DNA from: Haliotis asinina
Taxonomy: Eukaryota; Mollusca; Gastropoda; Lepetellida; Haliotidae
Reading direction: 5' to 3'
Length of the DNA: 64,000 bases
Assembly (NCBI RefSeq): GCF_037392515.1
Contig: NC_090291.1
Location: 43,083,001-43,147,000 of the forward strand
Notes under the pieces: generated by a model
Databases searched by the model: none
What the model saw: the letters and a program-made list of their open reading frames with translations, nothing else
Told to the model about the DNA's origin: nothing
Program-made: the position numbers and the translations under genes
In this document: one piece after another, positions 49,111-62,000 of the stretch
Position numbering within the stretch: the stretch's first letter is position 1
Layout: every line of letters begins with the position of its first letter

Positions 49111-49315
49111 TTATAGTTTTTGGTCCATGTCCAACTGGTTTGACTGCCTTTGTTGGCGGGCGGCATCTCTGATAAAAGGATTGGTATGGATTTCAAGCAA
49201 CAACTCGGGGTCAAACTTCTAAATTAGACCAGCTAGTAATGCATCCTTTACAGCTGAAGGCAGAGACCATATACTGATAAAGTACTGCTGAGGCCTGTCC
49301 CTCAGTATATGGTCT
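49111..49315 (-). pseudogene. Exon-like stretch with one in-frame TAG, unrecognised
   Basis: The acceptor gattgccttctgcag precedes 49315. One frame reads RDRPQQYFISIWSLPSAVKD, hits TAG at 49221-49219, then continues KFDPELLLEIHTNPFIRDAA to TAA at 49113-49111. Codon use on both sides of the TAG looks coding. It may be the last exon of a decayed gene or a real exon ending at TAG. The first half overlaps an 18-bp perfect hairpin, which weakens the coding reading there. Confidence 0.3.
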
Positions 49316-49319
49316 CTGC
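49260..49319. repeat. Perfect 18-bp hairpin with 24-nt loop
   Basis: GCAGAGACCATATACTGA at 49260-49277 is exactly complementary to 49302-49319. The size is close to a small RNA precursor, but the stem is short and unusually perfect. A snap-back mutation is an equal explanation. Confidence 0.6.
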
Positions 49320-49321
49320 AG

Positions 49322-52300
49322 AAGGCAATCAGTGGCTACTTTGGGTGACATGTTGAATTTCTAGTGCCAGTGCCATAGTGAATCTGAATGATATTAAGTG
49401 TATTTCATGTTATTTGCTGAAGACATTTTAGAACATATTTGAACTTAATGCGCTCATAAAAATGTCAATGGCTGGTGTGGCCAGATTTGGATAGTGGTCT
49501 GCAGTAGTGAGTACTTTCGAGTTATCTGCCTTTGTGAATACATAACAATGGCAGGCTTCATCATGGTTTAAGTATCAGGGTGGAGCAGTTTCTAAAGGTT
49601 TGTTTGTACTGATATAAGACAATCTTCAAGGACCTAACTTTGTGTCAAACTTATTTTCATAGTGAAGACTAAACATCTATCTGTAATCACTGTTTGATGT
49701 CAGCAGGAATTCAACCTGGGTAGGTGAAGCCTATGAAGGAATTACAGCTTGAGAGAGTTTAAAACATGTCTCTGATATACTCATCCACCCACATACATAC
49801 ACTGCAAGAGCAACACGTATTGGACGGAATACACACACAGGACACTCACCATCGACATATATCTATCCTGACTAAGGAATTTAGCTTGACATTCAAACAT
49901 TTCATATAATCCAACTTCCAAATCTTGAAAATATTCACAAATTTGCTCAGATTGTCTTTTTACAAGAAACATACACTCACCATGTCCGAAGCCTCTGGTC
50001 ATTAGATAACTGACAGTGAAGAGAAAGGTAGGGTATCCATAGGAACTCAATAAATTATTCATGTTCTCTGTCATCACCACTTCAATACAGATTACACCTC
50101 CCACTGAAGGAAGTCCTCACAAGCAGTGATTAATCTGTGGTCACAAAACACTACCAGAAAGAATTAGCAGCTGGGCTGTTCACATACATCTTGTTGAAGT
50201 TGAAAGTAATAGGGCACCTGTATTTATTTATGTTTGTGTTGTGACAACAACCCCGAGAGCATTCATAGCTCGCCTAATATTGGCCAACGATGGGCCAACT
50301 ATGAATGCTAATTGGGAAAGTTCAGGAGACTGGTCTTTTGTTACAAGAGCATAGAATGAGGGTGCTGTAATGAAAAATAATGATCATGATGAATTGATAT
50401 GAAACTCCCAATGTTCCTGATGAAGATTTCATACCCTTTTTGAAAAAGACAGGCAAAAGTACATTTTTTACACGGCATCCCTGCAGCCTCCCCTCACTGA
50501 CACACCTAAAACAGATTTTTCTCAACCCTCACTTGACTCCCTCCCCACTGACAAGTCTACTGCAATAACAAATGACAAGTCCCTAAATCAAATAAATACA
50601 TTTACTTAAAAAATATATTCACTGCACATGAACATAATTCATTCTACACTCAGTCTTGTCAAAAAATAGACTTTAGATATTGTGGATTATGAAATGAGAC
50701 TTACATTTTCTAAAAAATAATAGAAATGAAACAGTTTGTCCTCAGGTTTTTATTGTTGTTTGTATGACATGCTGGATGTCCTTCAAAAACATTACATTTT
50801 TTACTCCTTTTATATGAATCATTGTCTGTTTTCTATATGGTCCTAAGCATAGTCTAAGCCCCCTTCTGGGCATCTTGCAGCCAGTCCTTTGGCACCTAAA
50901 ACCCCACACTTACGAAACATTGTACCAGTAATACAAATTCTTGACCTGGTCAACAGTAATATATCCTGTCTGATATACTTGTACTTAGAGACTACAGTGT
51001 GAGCTGACCAATTCCCTGACTCTTCTTTGTTGTAAATTATTCACCTAACCATAAATCGACAAACAGACAGATAAACATTTCTGCATAACAAAACATTTCT
51101 GCAACATTTGCATACACCAACACATCATTCTTCTCTGTTTTATCATTCATTCATTGATCTATTAACTTCAGTTTTTCACCAAGCACTGGAATATTTCTAC
51201 TTCTTGTCATGATAATTCAGAAACAGGCACTGTTGAAATGGTGAGGGAACTGTTAAATTCTACATTATCTACAGGACACTTTACAGACTTAACAGCCCAT
51301 ACATATTAATAATATACATACTGACAAATCAGGGACTTGAAACACAGGAAATAAATTCAAATATTGCACCAATGGGTAAGTACCGTTTAAACACTGCTTT
51401 AAGCAATATCCCAGTATTCCATGACTGGGAACAGAGTTGTTTATATGACTGACATGGATGGTACAGACATAATATAAATAAAATATGTCCGATATATACA
51501 TGAAACCCTGTCCCATTTCATAAGTAAACATTGATAATATGCGACCATCACCTGGCAACACATTTAAAGCAAATGACCGATTTCAAAGACACTTTTTAAG
51601 TTAAAGGCTTCTTACATGAGTTGCAACACATGGCATAACTTTTTAGGTGATCAAGTACTGATGGTTTAAATTTCTGATGAACATTGCCCATGAATTTCTG
51701 ATTGAGGAATTGACATGATTAAATAACTTAGAGATAGTTGAAAAAAAATATTATAATCACAGCTGAGTCAAACCAAGTTAGGGAAACAGTAGTAAGTGCA
51801 AATGATTGCACACCTCTTTTAGCAACATTCAATCCATTGTGACATAAGAGTGCTATAAACATTATATCCACGTAAGGAATTAAACCTAGGACTACCCTAC
51901 CTCAATTTTGTACCAGGAAGACAAGATGATAGACTTGATGTACTCCCAGAAATTTGTCAACTGACAGTATGAGGGAACAGATAAAAAATAGTCATTTATA
52001 CACCAGTGTGCTTTACAAGCAAATCACTGGCCTCACATAACAATAAGAGGTACTTGACACAGTATTTTCTTACATTCTTTAAGTAATTGGTTTATAAGCA
52101 AACTGGCTGAGAATTCAGTGTATGCAGTCAAAATGTTCAACATAGCGTCACTAGTAATGAATAAAACAAAACAACAACCAAAACGAAACATATTTAAGAG
52201 AACTTTGTTTAGAATAAAGATTTTTATATTAGTCAGTCACTATTTCATATATATATATAGTCGCCTGTGTTTTTGTCACCACCTGCCTTCTATTTCCCTT

Positions 52301-52602
52301 TTATCAATATGTAGAGAGTTGTACGTGTCGCCCATATTTGGTTACATGCCACATTACAAGACCTGTAACAGTTCCATATATACATGTACAAAAACTGTAA
52401 TGGTTACTAAGGAGATTTTAATCCTCTGTATCTCCAGGGCTTCCATTTCAGTAGCTTACACAAACCCTAAGATACATTCCTTGATCTCTGATTACCTGCC
52501 CTTGAGTTTCCTGTTGTGCACATAAAGGAAAGGGGTAAGGGAGGTAACTCACAGTTCACATATCAGACCTTGCAACGTAGCTTATCAAATTACCATAATC
52601 TA
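49322..52602. other. Unassigned 3.3 kb
   Basis: AT-rich, few repeats. A 107-codon minus frame at 49781-50104 has two GTGAGT donors inside but no convincing partner exon. No feature supported. Confidence 0.3.
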
Positions 52603-52606
52603 TTAA

Positions 52607-54615
52607 AGGGGCACTGATGCGGAGCGAATAATGCTTCTCGCTAACGGTCTAATTACGAAAGCAGACCGCAAATTGGTCAGCGCCCACTCCTTCGACCGTG
52701 ACGGACAAAGGAACTGGGCTCCTGTCCAGATTAGCAAAATTTCTTCACTTAAACAGTCAGGAGGCCGGATGCCCATCACATGCCATTTGTTTAAAAATAT
52801 CCATGGTATTCCTTGTCTGATCGTAACCATATATCCCAGCAGTGTAGTTCTTTTCAGATGCTTGGATGGTATACTTACTGATCCAATTTGATCCTATTTC
52901 TGTGTTTTTAACCTCGATATTTAATCATGTTACATGAAAATATGATGTCTACAGGCACGTAGCAAGCCATTTGTTTCAGTACGGAAGATTGCAAAGCTGT
53001 ATATTTAGGTAGTTTTGAGTTTTGGTTGAGCTGTGATAGCAAATAGCATACGTAAATTTTGGTAGCTATGGTAGCTACAATGGTTTATTATTTATGATAA
53101 TAAAACACACAGTTGATTTATTTGAATTCGTAAACAAAAAAACGATGACCTTGGCTTTGGTAGAGAAATCTGAAAATTGTCTTACGTAAAAAAAACTTAT
53201 TTCACTTATTTACCAAAGTACACAGCAAATGCCTGTGTGTATTCCTTATGTAACGAAATTCCGTTGGTATCCTCAAAGCAGTTTCGGCCCATAAGTGTTT
53301 TCAGGCTGCATGCGACACAGAGATTACATCTTCCTTGCTGTAACTCGCGTTTGATGGTGTAAACCTACACGTGTTATTTGTCATCATTCCCTTGATGGTC
53401 AATTCATGAATTTATAACAGGTATAATTAGTAGCAACACCACTTCGGTTACTCAACAAAGGTTCCCATTTGGCATTTCTCCTGTCTGGAGTAAATACTCA
53501 ACATTATAAATTAAGGTCTGGAATGGCAAATGTATTGTATGTTATGTAATATGTGCATGTAAGTGATGCAAGAGGGTTTATCACCTGAGTTACAAAAACA
53601 AACATCGATCAAAGGATTAACCGATAACACACTGATTGATTAATTACTTTTGTTCTTCTAGCGGATTTGTCAAAAGGCAGTGTGTGTAGATGACTACACC
53701 CTGTTGTAAAGTGTGAGTGCAAAAACAACATCCTCCCTTCAAAGAATTAACCACCCTTGCGTTGATTGATTGATTGCTCAATATTGGTCAACTAAATTAC
53801 TTAGAATAGTGGACATCATACAATTAGTTGCCAGGTGTGCTATCTTGGGAGACCAATGAGAGGTTTATCTAGTTTTCACCAACGAAAGACGTGAAACGAT
53901 GTGTTACTTTTTCGCAAATGAGACAGTTGTAAGACACGCGACACAGAGCAGGATTATTTACCAGCTGCAGATGAATGGAATACGATTTCTTTTACGTGGA
54001 TATTGATGGATACATTCCTGAACAAGGTAGTAGCCTGACACTGTTGCTATAAAATTAGTCTGTTTTATGTTCATTATTTGCATTTTGTTTTAATTTATTT
54101 GTTGTAGTATACAGCAGAATCTGTATGACAGAAAACACACACTAGATCGCGTATGTGTGTGAAATAGGATCCACATTGGCAATCTATACAATGTATAAAT
54201 GTTGCTGTTATGTTAGAAATTTACTATGAGTATAAGCAAATCGTGCTTTCTTTTATTAATTTTCAGAATCATACAAATATGACAATAAACTAATTAGGGT
54301 TATGAGACAAAATATAGAGACGTACATTGGCTTCGTTATTTTTCCGTCCTAATAGTTTTTTACCATTTCTACCACTGGCAGATGATTAACCTTCAAAGTG
54401 TTTCATTTGTTTTCATAATACATTTGTAATGAAGTACAATTGACTTCACCTCAGTTTATATGTCTATAATTAAACTATCAATTGCGCTTACGGACTGCGC
54501 AGCAGAGGTCACGAACCAGTCACGAATTCTGGGATATCATCCGGGTACTCACGGGAGAAAAACAATAACAAAAGTTTACACCAGTCCACGGAAAATGCTC
54601 CGCATCAGTGCCCCT
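52607..54615. mobile_element. TTAA-flanked non-autonomous element, 2.0 kb
   Basis: Left end AGGGGCACTGATGCGGAGC (52607-52625) and its exact reverse complement (54597-54615), each bordered by TTAA (52603-52606, 54616-54619). Perfect 19-bp terminal repeats with TTAA duplication are typical of piggyBac-type elements. The interior has no transposase, only an 86-codon ORF directly after the left end. Confidence 0.85.
52631..52891 (+). CDS. Small ORF inside the TTAA element, unrecognised
   Basis: A true ATG six bases inside the left terminal repeat opens 86 codons (ITKADRKLVSAHSFDRDGQR, then a hydrophobic end). The DNA is GC-richer than the rest of the element. It may be a remnant first exon or subterminal sequence needed for transposition. 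No homologue recognised. Confidence 0.2.
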   Translation: MLLANGLITKADRKLVSAHSFDRDGQRNWAPVQISKISSLKQSGGRMPITCHLFKNIHGIPCLIVTIYPSSVVLFRCLDGILTDPI

Positions 54616-54619
54616 TTAA

Positions 54620-55792
54620 GAGTGGCTGACTGCAACTTGCAAGAACAATGATATACATAGTTTCAGGTCCTGGTGGAGGCTTATCACAGAGCTCCAGAAA
54701 AGGTGCGTATTTGTGTATTTTACTCGGTAAAACTCACATTTACCCAATTAATTACAAATCTGGGAGTACAAAAAACGCACAAGAATCAAACAAAACCGAA
54801 TAGGTCTATAATACCTTGCGCACTTTACCCAATTAACTAACTTGGCTTTTGTATGATTCGTCGCCCTAACTCTACAACAGCATTAGCAAATGGTTGGCGA
54901 TGCCTATATAAATTACAAATATACTGTTATAGCCGTGGCCAGTGTCCGGAGTTGACCATAATAGTCACATGACTTCCATATTGAGTATTTGAAAATGACT
55001 GAAAACTATTTTGCAATATAACAATTAATAACAACTTTACTCCATTGAGAAGCATTTATATTTATGTATGTAGGAGAGTAAATACCCAATTGCTTGAAAA
55101 ATTATCTTGAGCTCTGCTTGCCATAATGCTAGCCATGGAGATACAGAGGATGATCTTACTGATGCTCCAAATGGTGACAGTCTGTCAACTGTGAATTCTT
55201 TGCAATAACGAATGAAATTTAGTGATTTTAAACCTTTCACTGGATATTTTGTTGATCTTTATAAAACTACTGTTTCTAAATCTGAAGAACTTAACTTCAT
55301 AAGCACTATCTAAAAACCCATTGAATGTATTCTGAGATAGATAAATTCACATATGTTCAACAAATGGATCTGAGAAATGTTTACTTTTTGTTTCCAAGTT
55401 CTTCAATAATGAATCTACCAAATCTGCTATCTGTAGATAAAAACAATTCTGGACTGGTGAACACAGTTCCACTCCATACATAAACTCTTGGAATGCTGGT
55501 ATTTTCACCTGGGCACTAAGGTGATCATAAGTCACTAAGGTAACCTTAGTGCAATGTTAAAGAATGGGTGTGGTTAACCTCAATAAAGGTTGCTTCATGA
55601 AAGTAGCCCCTGATCATGATAGTCAAGCACATATACCAATGGTCAGTGGCAATGTCAATCATGTTCATCACATCATGCTAATGACATGATTTTAAAGACA
55701 TCACAATATGCCTGAAAAACCCACTTCATTCATCTCATTCATCTTGAACTTTCACAAAACCATGAACACAAACACACTTATCTCACTCATTA
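54620..55792. other. Downstream of NAGPA; possible decayed transposon protein fragment
   Basis: On the minus strand 55535-55347 reads FQEFMYGVELCSPVQNCFYL and LVDSLLKNLETKSKHFSDPF, which looks like a fragment of a repetitive-element protein, followed by frame breaks down to about 55040. The family was not identified. The NAGPA 3' UTR should also start here; no clear AATAAA was located. Confidence 0.3.
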
Positions 55793-56042
55793 TCAACCGT
55801 TTCCTTTCCGAGGTGGAGTTTGAAACAAAGTGGTCAGTTCACCCGTCCCCTCGCCATCAGAACTGGAATAGTCATCTGTGGAGCCATGGAAGACAAACTT
55901 GCGTATCGTCTTTTTCACTGCCTCATCTGTATCACTGGCTTGTCGTCGCCGCACACTGAGGTAGATGGAGAGGAGGGTGATGTTGATGATGATACTAACA
56001 GCTGCAATGATGCCAAGGGTCACAGAGCTTGACACACACAAT
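55793..56042 (-). CDS. NAGPA: NAGPA last exon (membrane helix and cytoplasmic tail)
   Basis: After acceptor aatttcag it reads RLCVSSS, then a hydrophobic helix VTLGIIAAVSIIINITLLSI, a basic stop-transfer (VRRRQ) and a tail of about 50 residues, with stop TGA at 55795-55793. This is a type I topology, as expected for NAGPA. The tail has a serine/acidic patch (DDYSSSDGEG) resembling casein-kinase-2 acidic clusters used for trans-Golgi sorting; that reading is inference. A poly(A) signal was not placed. Confidence 0.85.
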
Positions 56043-59000
56043 CTGAAATTTAATAAGCCCCATGTTCATACAAGCACAGGACAGATTGTTTGTTACACAA
56101 TTGTGACTGTTATTTGTAATTTACCAAAGTAGCCAAAATATATTTATCACATTCAGTACAAGGATTTCATGACAGATTTTATTCCACAAACTTGCCATAG
56201 TTATTTGCAATATAAAAATTGTATGTTTACTCTCGTAACAGCCAAGAATTACCTCCAAAAAGTAAACATTTCAACATTATGTAATTGTACCAGAATATGA
56301 ATTTTACTACAGCAGGTGTGTGGTTGAGTTTAGTTTTGCGCTACACTCAGCAATATTCCAGCTATGTTTCGGCAGTCTGTTAATAATCAAGTCTGGACCA
56401 GACAATCCAGTGAGCAACAGCATGAGCAGTGCAGTTTGGAACCGATGACATGTGTCAACCAAGTCGGCGACCCTGACAACCCAATCCCATTAGCCACCTC
56501 TTCTGACAAGCATAGTTGCCTTTTATATCAAGTGTGGGTTGCTGAAGGCCTACTCTAGCCTAGACCTTCACGAGTCACTATAGCAGGTGCATAATTTTCT
56601 TCATTGATAATAGTGTCATTTCAAGGAAAGAAATCAGTCAGAACCAAATGTGCCAGAACAGATACTGCGATTTCAACCAAAAAAGATTAGCAAACTAGTG
56701 ACTTGATCTTATGTAACTGACTGCAACATTCATTTCATTACAGTTTTCACTCAGCAAACATGATAGGAATTTCTGCTACTTGGGTCACCATAGGTATTCA
56801 ACTTCTAGCCATTATGAATGTGCCAAGACTCCTTGCTGGCTTCTTTTTTAACGAATTTCCATCTCAACAATATTCCAGTTTAGATGGGTGCCAAGTTCCA
56901 AATAGCAGTCTAGCTTCAAATCAATGCAAATACTATCAGCTTAGAACTTCCTGGGCCAGTGTCCAAACCAATACGTTATTCAGTTATGTGATGGGTATAA
57001 AGAACCAATCAACCAATACACTGGGCATGACCACTTGACCTAACTGACCAGTGCTAATCTATTTCAGTGAAATGTCACCTCTTGTGACCAGTAAGATTTG
57101 CCATTGACCTTATTCAACCAGGTATCCCCAGGTGTGCATTACCTGTACTGATCAGACTGGTCCACTACCAGGTGCTGGGACTTGATCATCTCCTGGGCTA
57201 TACAGGTACCAGCTGCAGAGACATCAGCAAACAAACCCAAAGTTAGGTGATGGTAAATGGTGAGGTGAAAGTGAAATGGTTACAGATATGGTCTGTTTCT
57301 TTGTTGTGTAACACAGAACTAAGCAATATTCCAGCTATATGGCAGAGGCAAATACACAGAGTCTGGACCAGACAATCCTGTGATCAACAGCATGAGCATT
57401 GATTGATGCAATTGGGATATGATAACATGCATGAACCCACTCAACGAGCCTGACCACTCAATCCATAATCCCTCTTACAACAAGCACAGGTTGCCAATGG
57501 CCAATTCTAACCCAGGTCTTTCAGTTCAAATTATGCATAAAATTCCAAGAATGTTTTCACACTCACAGCCATGATACTTTCAACTAGCAAACAGCTTATA
57601 ATGGTGAGTGAAGGGAGTGAGTTCAGTTTTACTACACACTAGACAGCAATATTCCAGCTATATGGCAACAGTCTGTAAATAATCAAGTCTGGACCAGACA
57701 GTTCAGTGATCAACAGCATGAGCACTGATCTACACAAGTGGGATACAATCACCTGTCACTGAGTCTGGCTCAAGTCACTGAGCCTGACCATAGTGAAGGG
57801 TGAAGTGAGGTGAAATTGTGAGATGATGAAAAACAGCAAGGTGAACAGGAGGTTGAGGTGAGGTACAAGGTACAAGGTACATGGCAAGGTGAGGAAAAAG
57901 AGATGAAAAAAAAATATTATGTCAGAAATTTATTCTTTAACAAACGTCTGTTCTCAACACTCATGACAAGATGACAAATGATAAAACATTGGAATTAATC
58001 AACCAATATAAGGACTGTCATGAATCAATTATTGGGTGGGAGGGGCTTGGTGATGTAAAAAGACAAGACTAGAGGGAGATCTGGTCCCCATCAGCTCATC
58101 ATTATCATTAAGAAAAAAGACATGATCACCTTGTTGGTAGTTGTGGAAAATCTGTGAGGTTTGCTTCCCTGTAGAGTTGCAGGATCCTGTGATGTGGTCA
58201 CAGAAGCAGGAGGTGTCACAGTTGCACACACTAGCACATCTTGGACCATAAAAGCCATATGGACATGCTGTAATGTATCAAGAACAGGTCACAGCTGCAA
58301 AGCTGTCACCACTGTTTTGTAAAGAATCACATAGTGTCAGTGCTCTATACTGACAATGTCATTTTCAACACATTCCTGTCAACATATTTCACAGCTGACA
58401 GTAAACTTTTCTACCAGTAACCTTTTCTACCAGTAACCTTCTGAACAATAACTAGGCAACACCCATTTACTGGGTCACACTAATCTGTCATACAGACCCT
58501 CAAACAAATAGGTCCAACAAACCTCATCAAAGTCCAAAGTTTCTGCCCTCCTTTTCATAAAATTTTATTTCTATTTATTATGAAGTGTTTTTTTTCTGTA
58601 AAACATAACCTGTCTAACTGACAGAGCTCACCAAAGAATCCTGGTGAACAATAACAGCACTAGGTGACTGGGTCACACCGACCTACCTGACTGACAGAGC
58701 TCCCCAGTGAATCCTGGTGAACAATCACAGCGCCCGGTGACTGGGTCACACAATCCTCCATTCTGACAGCAGCACTGCATGGAACAGTTGAAGCCATATC
58801 TCCCTGCTGGACAGGACAGTGAGCAGTTGGTGCTGTACCAGCCCTTGTCACATACACAGCCACCTGCAACACAACAAATACGGCAAGAGACAAACATTAC
58901 ATATTCTGAAAAACGAAACAAACGCATCTCTGACTTTTTCTCAAGTTTCTAAATAGAAAACATAAATATGAACACTTACTACAGTTTCAACCTACTCCTG

Positions 59001-62000
59001 ACATTCTGAAGAAAAAGTCTGCAAGACACATTATCCATAATCTCGAGTTAAACTGTCATACATGTGAAGGCACAAAGCTTGAAGATCTGATATCATGTTA
59101 AAATTGCGCTATCAAATAATGAACTGTATTTTGTACCTAGATGACAGTTTTGGAGTTGGGGTTGGAACATGGCAGAAAAATTACACTTTCAAATGATAAT
59201 AACATAAATGATACATGTATTTTAAAGGTTGAAAAGGTTATGATGAAATGTTGCTTAAAATGGACGGGATGGGGAAGAGGGGTGGATTGTGGGATGGAGA
59301 GTAATCAGCAGATTATGGATGAAGTCCTGGCACCAATGTAAAACTGCAGTATTCGTACTTCCTATGTTAAAACATAGACCGTACGAATCCTACAAGAAAA
59401 GTTACAAGATCTTAGGCTTATGAGAGCTTTGTGAAACGGGGCCAAGTCCCTTGACACACAATCTGAATACACAAATAAACATAACCATGAGGATAGTACA
59501 TCCATGTGACTGTAGCTAATACTATCATTACAACATCTGTGACAGAAGCATACACAGCATGACACATGGTATGTCTTTTAAAAGCCCACTCAGCAATATT
59601 CCAGCTATATGACGACCGTTAGTATTCACTGTGAACTCTGAGGCCATCAAACCAGTGAATTACACCCTGAGCAGTCACTAATGTCCTGATTTACAATAAA
59701 ACATGGCAAGCAATTAACAAGGTAATTTATCCAGATCAGCTGATTAATTTAGTCTAATGTGACCAGCAGTGTTTTCATAGTGCAAAATCACCATGGGTTG
59801 AATTGAAGGGGAAGCCTGTCGGGACGTGGGTGGAGATGACATGAAACTCTAGCGCTTACTTCAAAACATGACAAGTATTCATACATCATGAACTCGACAA
59901 ACATGATGAAAACCCCAAAGATTTCCAGAACTGAAATCCCATTTTCAACTCTCTGACTGATCATTTGCAGGACACAATCCCACTGGTTTTACGAGATATC
60001 ATGGTCTTCACTCTGCTGACAAACAAGGATAAGTTGGACTGACACAGAGAACATGTTTACGGAAGTAGCTGTTGCATGGTAATGAGCAAACCCATTTGGT
60101 TTGTGAAAGGAAGAGCAGATGCAGACTTGTGCATGTGCAGTACATGACAGTGAAACTGATTCCACTTGAAGCTGCACACATCTTGCTTATAAAACAGGCC
60201 ACATGCTTCACCCATTGCACTCTACGTGAATGGAGGCAGCATGGGACCCCTTTGCTCACAATTGCTAGTGCCAGTGAGCGGCACTCATACATGCTAATAC
60301 AGGTCAATTGTCAGGTCGGTGGTCAACTTAACCTTGTTTGCCAGTAGCACATGGAAGTTAAGTATCCTGAATGTGATGAACACTGATAAAATTAGGTCAG
60401 AGAGTCTTGTTATAAGATTTTCTTGTCAGCACCCCAAAGTCCAATTTCAGATCAGTTTTAAAAAAAAAAGATACAAACAAAGGCTTTCAAAATAACCAAA
60501 GCTTCCATCAAACAAATTAAGAAGTAAACGTTTTAGTACCGTTTTTGCAAAATTTAGGCAGAGTAATGAAAGAGAATTTATATAGCATCTGGCACTATTT
60601 ATGCATTGAGCCAATGACAATCCATGACAACCGCACCTGATGTGCACGTTCCATGTCCATTACAGTCCCCTGGACACTGCAGCTGGTCACATGCTGGTCC
60701 TGACCAATGACCTGTGCAGTTACAAACGCCCAGCTCACAGCTGCCATGCCCTGAACAGTCTTCAGGGTCACACTCTGGCTCATGTACACACAGGATGGTG
60801 CTCACTCGGCGCTCACAGTTGAACATCTTGTCAGGGCTGTAGGAACAGGAACAGAGCTTTAGCATTTCATCAGTTCATCTATTTCAGAGTGAGGCAGTGA
60901 GTGAGTGGGTTAGAGAGTGAGGGAGTGAGGCAGCAAGTGAATAAGTGAACCAGAGAGTGATGTAGTGAATGAATGAGTGAATGAGAGAATGAATGAGGCA
61001 GAGCATTACTAACAGAATGAGTGCGTGAGGCAGACAGTGAGTGGGGTAGTAACAGAGTAAGTGATGCAGAAAGCGAGTGACACAGAGAGTGAAAGTGGCA
61101 GAGAGTGAATGGTGCAGCAAGAGAGTGAGTGATGAAGAAAATGAGTGAGGCAGAAAATGTGTAATGCAGAGACTGAGTGGGGTAGCAAGAGTGAGTGATG
61201 CAGAAAGTGACTGATGCAGAGTGTGAGGCAGTGAACGATTGAGTGAAGCAGAAAGTGAGTGAGGCAGTGAACGAGTGAGTGAAGCATAGTGAGTTATGCA
61301 GAAAGTGAGTGATGCAGAAAGTGAGGCAGAGAGTGTGCAAAGCAGAGAGTGAGTGGGGTAGCAAGAGTGAGTGATGCAGAAAGTGATTGATGCAGAGTGT
61401 GTGAGGCAGTGAACGAGTGAGTGAAGCATAGAGTGAGTTATGCAGAAATTGAGTGATGCAGAAAGTGATGCAGTAAACGAATGAGTGGGGCAGTGAGAGA
61501 GTGAGTGAAGCAGAATGAGTGAGGAAGCGAGTGACAATATGAGGTAGTGAAGTATCAAACAAGAGAATAACCAAAATTAGATTCACTGACATCACAGAGG
61601 CAACCAAGCGACTGAGTGTCCCTGAAAACCCAGTGATACAGTGCATGACAGAATAACAGACTGAGAGAACGACAACCAAACTCACAGTGAGTTCGTAAGC
61701 CAGCAATGCTGACCAACACTACAGTGAGTAAGTAAAGCCACTCTCACAAGAACCTGATGACTATCATACATCGTTGAACATGTTCTACTTGCTACCGCTC
61801 ACATTTAATCATGGAGGTTGTTAGTGAGTGAGTGAGTGAGTGAGTGAGTGAGTGAGTGAGTGAGTGAGTGAGTGAGTGAGTGAGTAACACAACCAAAATT
61901 ACACCCATACCATGGTGACTTGTTAATAACTCTGGTTTGAAAAAAAAACAGAATGACAACATAAGTGAGTGAGTGTTTGAGTTTACGCCACACTCAGCAA

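Noticed and set aside
49781..50104. 107-codon minus frame with two GTGAGT donors
   Set aside because: I tried to use it as an exon feeding 49315; the usable phase creates a TGA at the junction, and no acceptor-exon-donor set fits.
52118..52525. 135-codon plus-strand ORF
   Set aside because: Composition follows AT-rich filler, no motif, no splice context, no family likeness.
60879..61706. 275- and 224-codon minus-strand frames rich in LTHSLPHS
   Set aside because: They are translations of a stop-free GTGA-type minisatellite; several frames are open at once and the region lies in a NAGPA intron.
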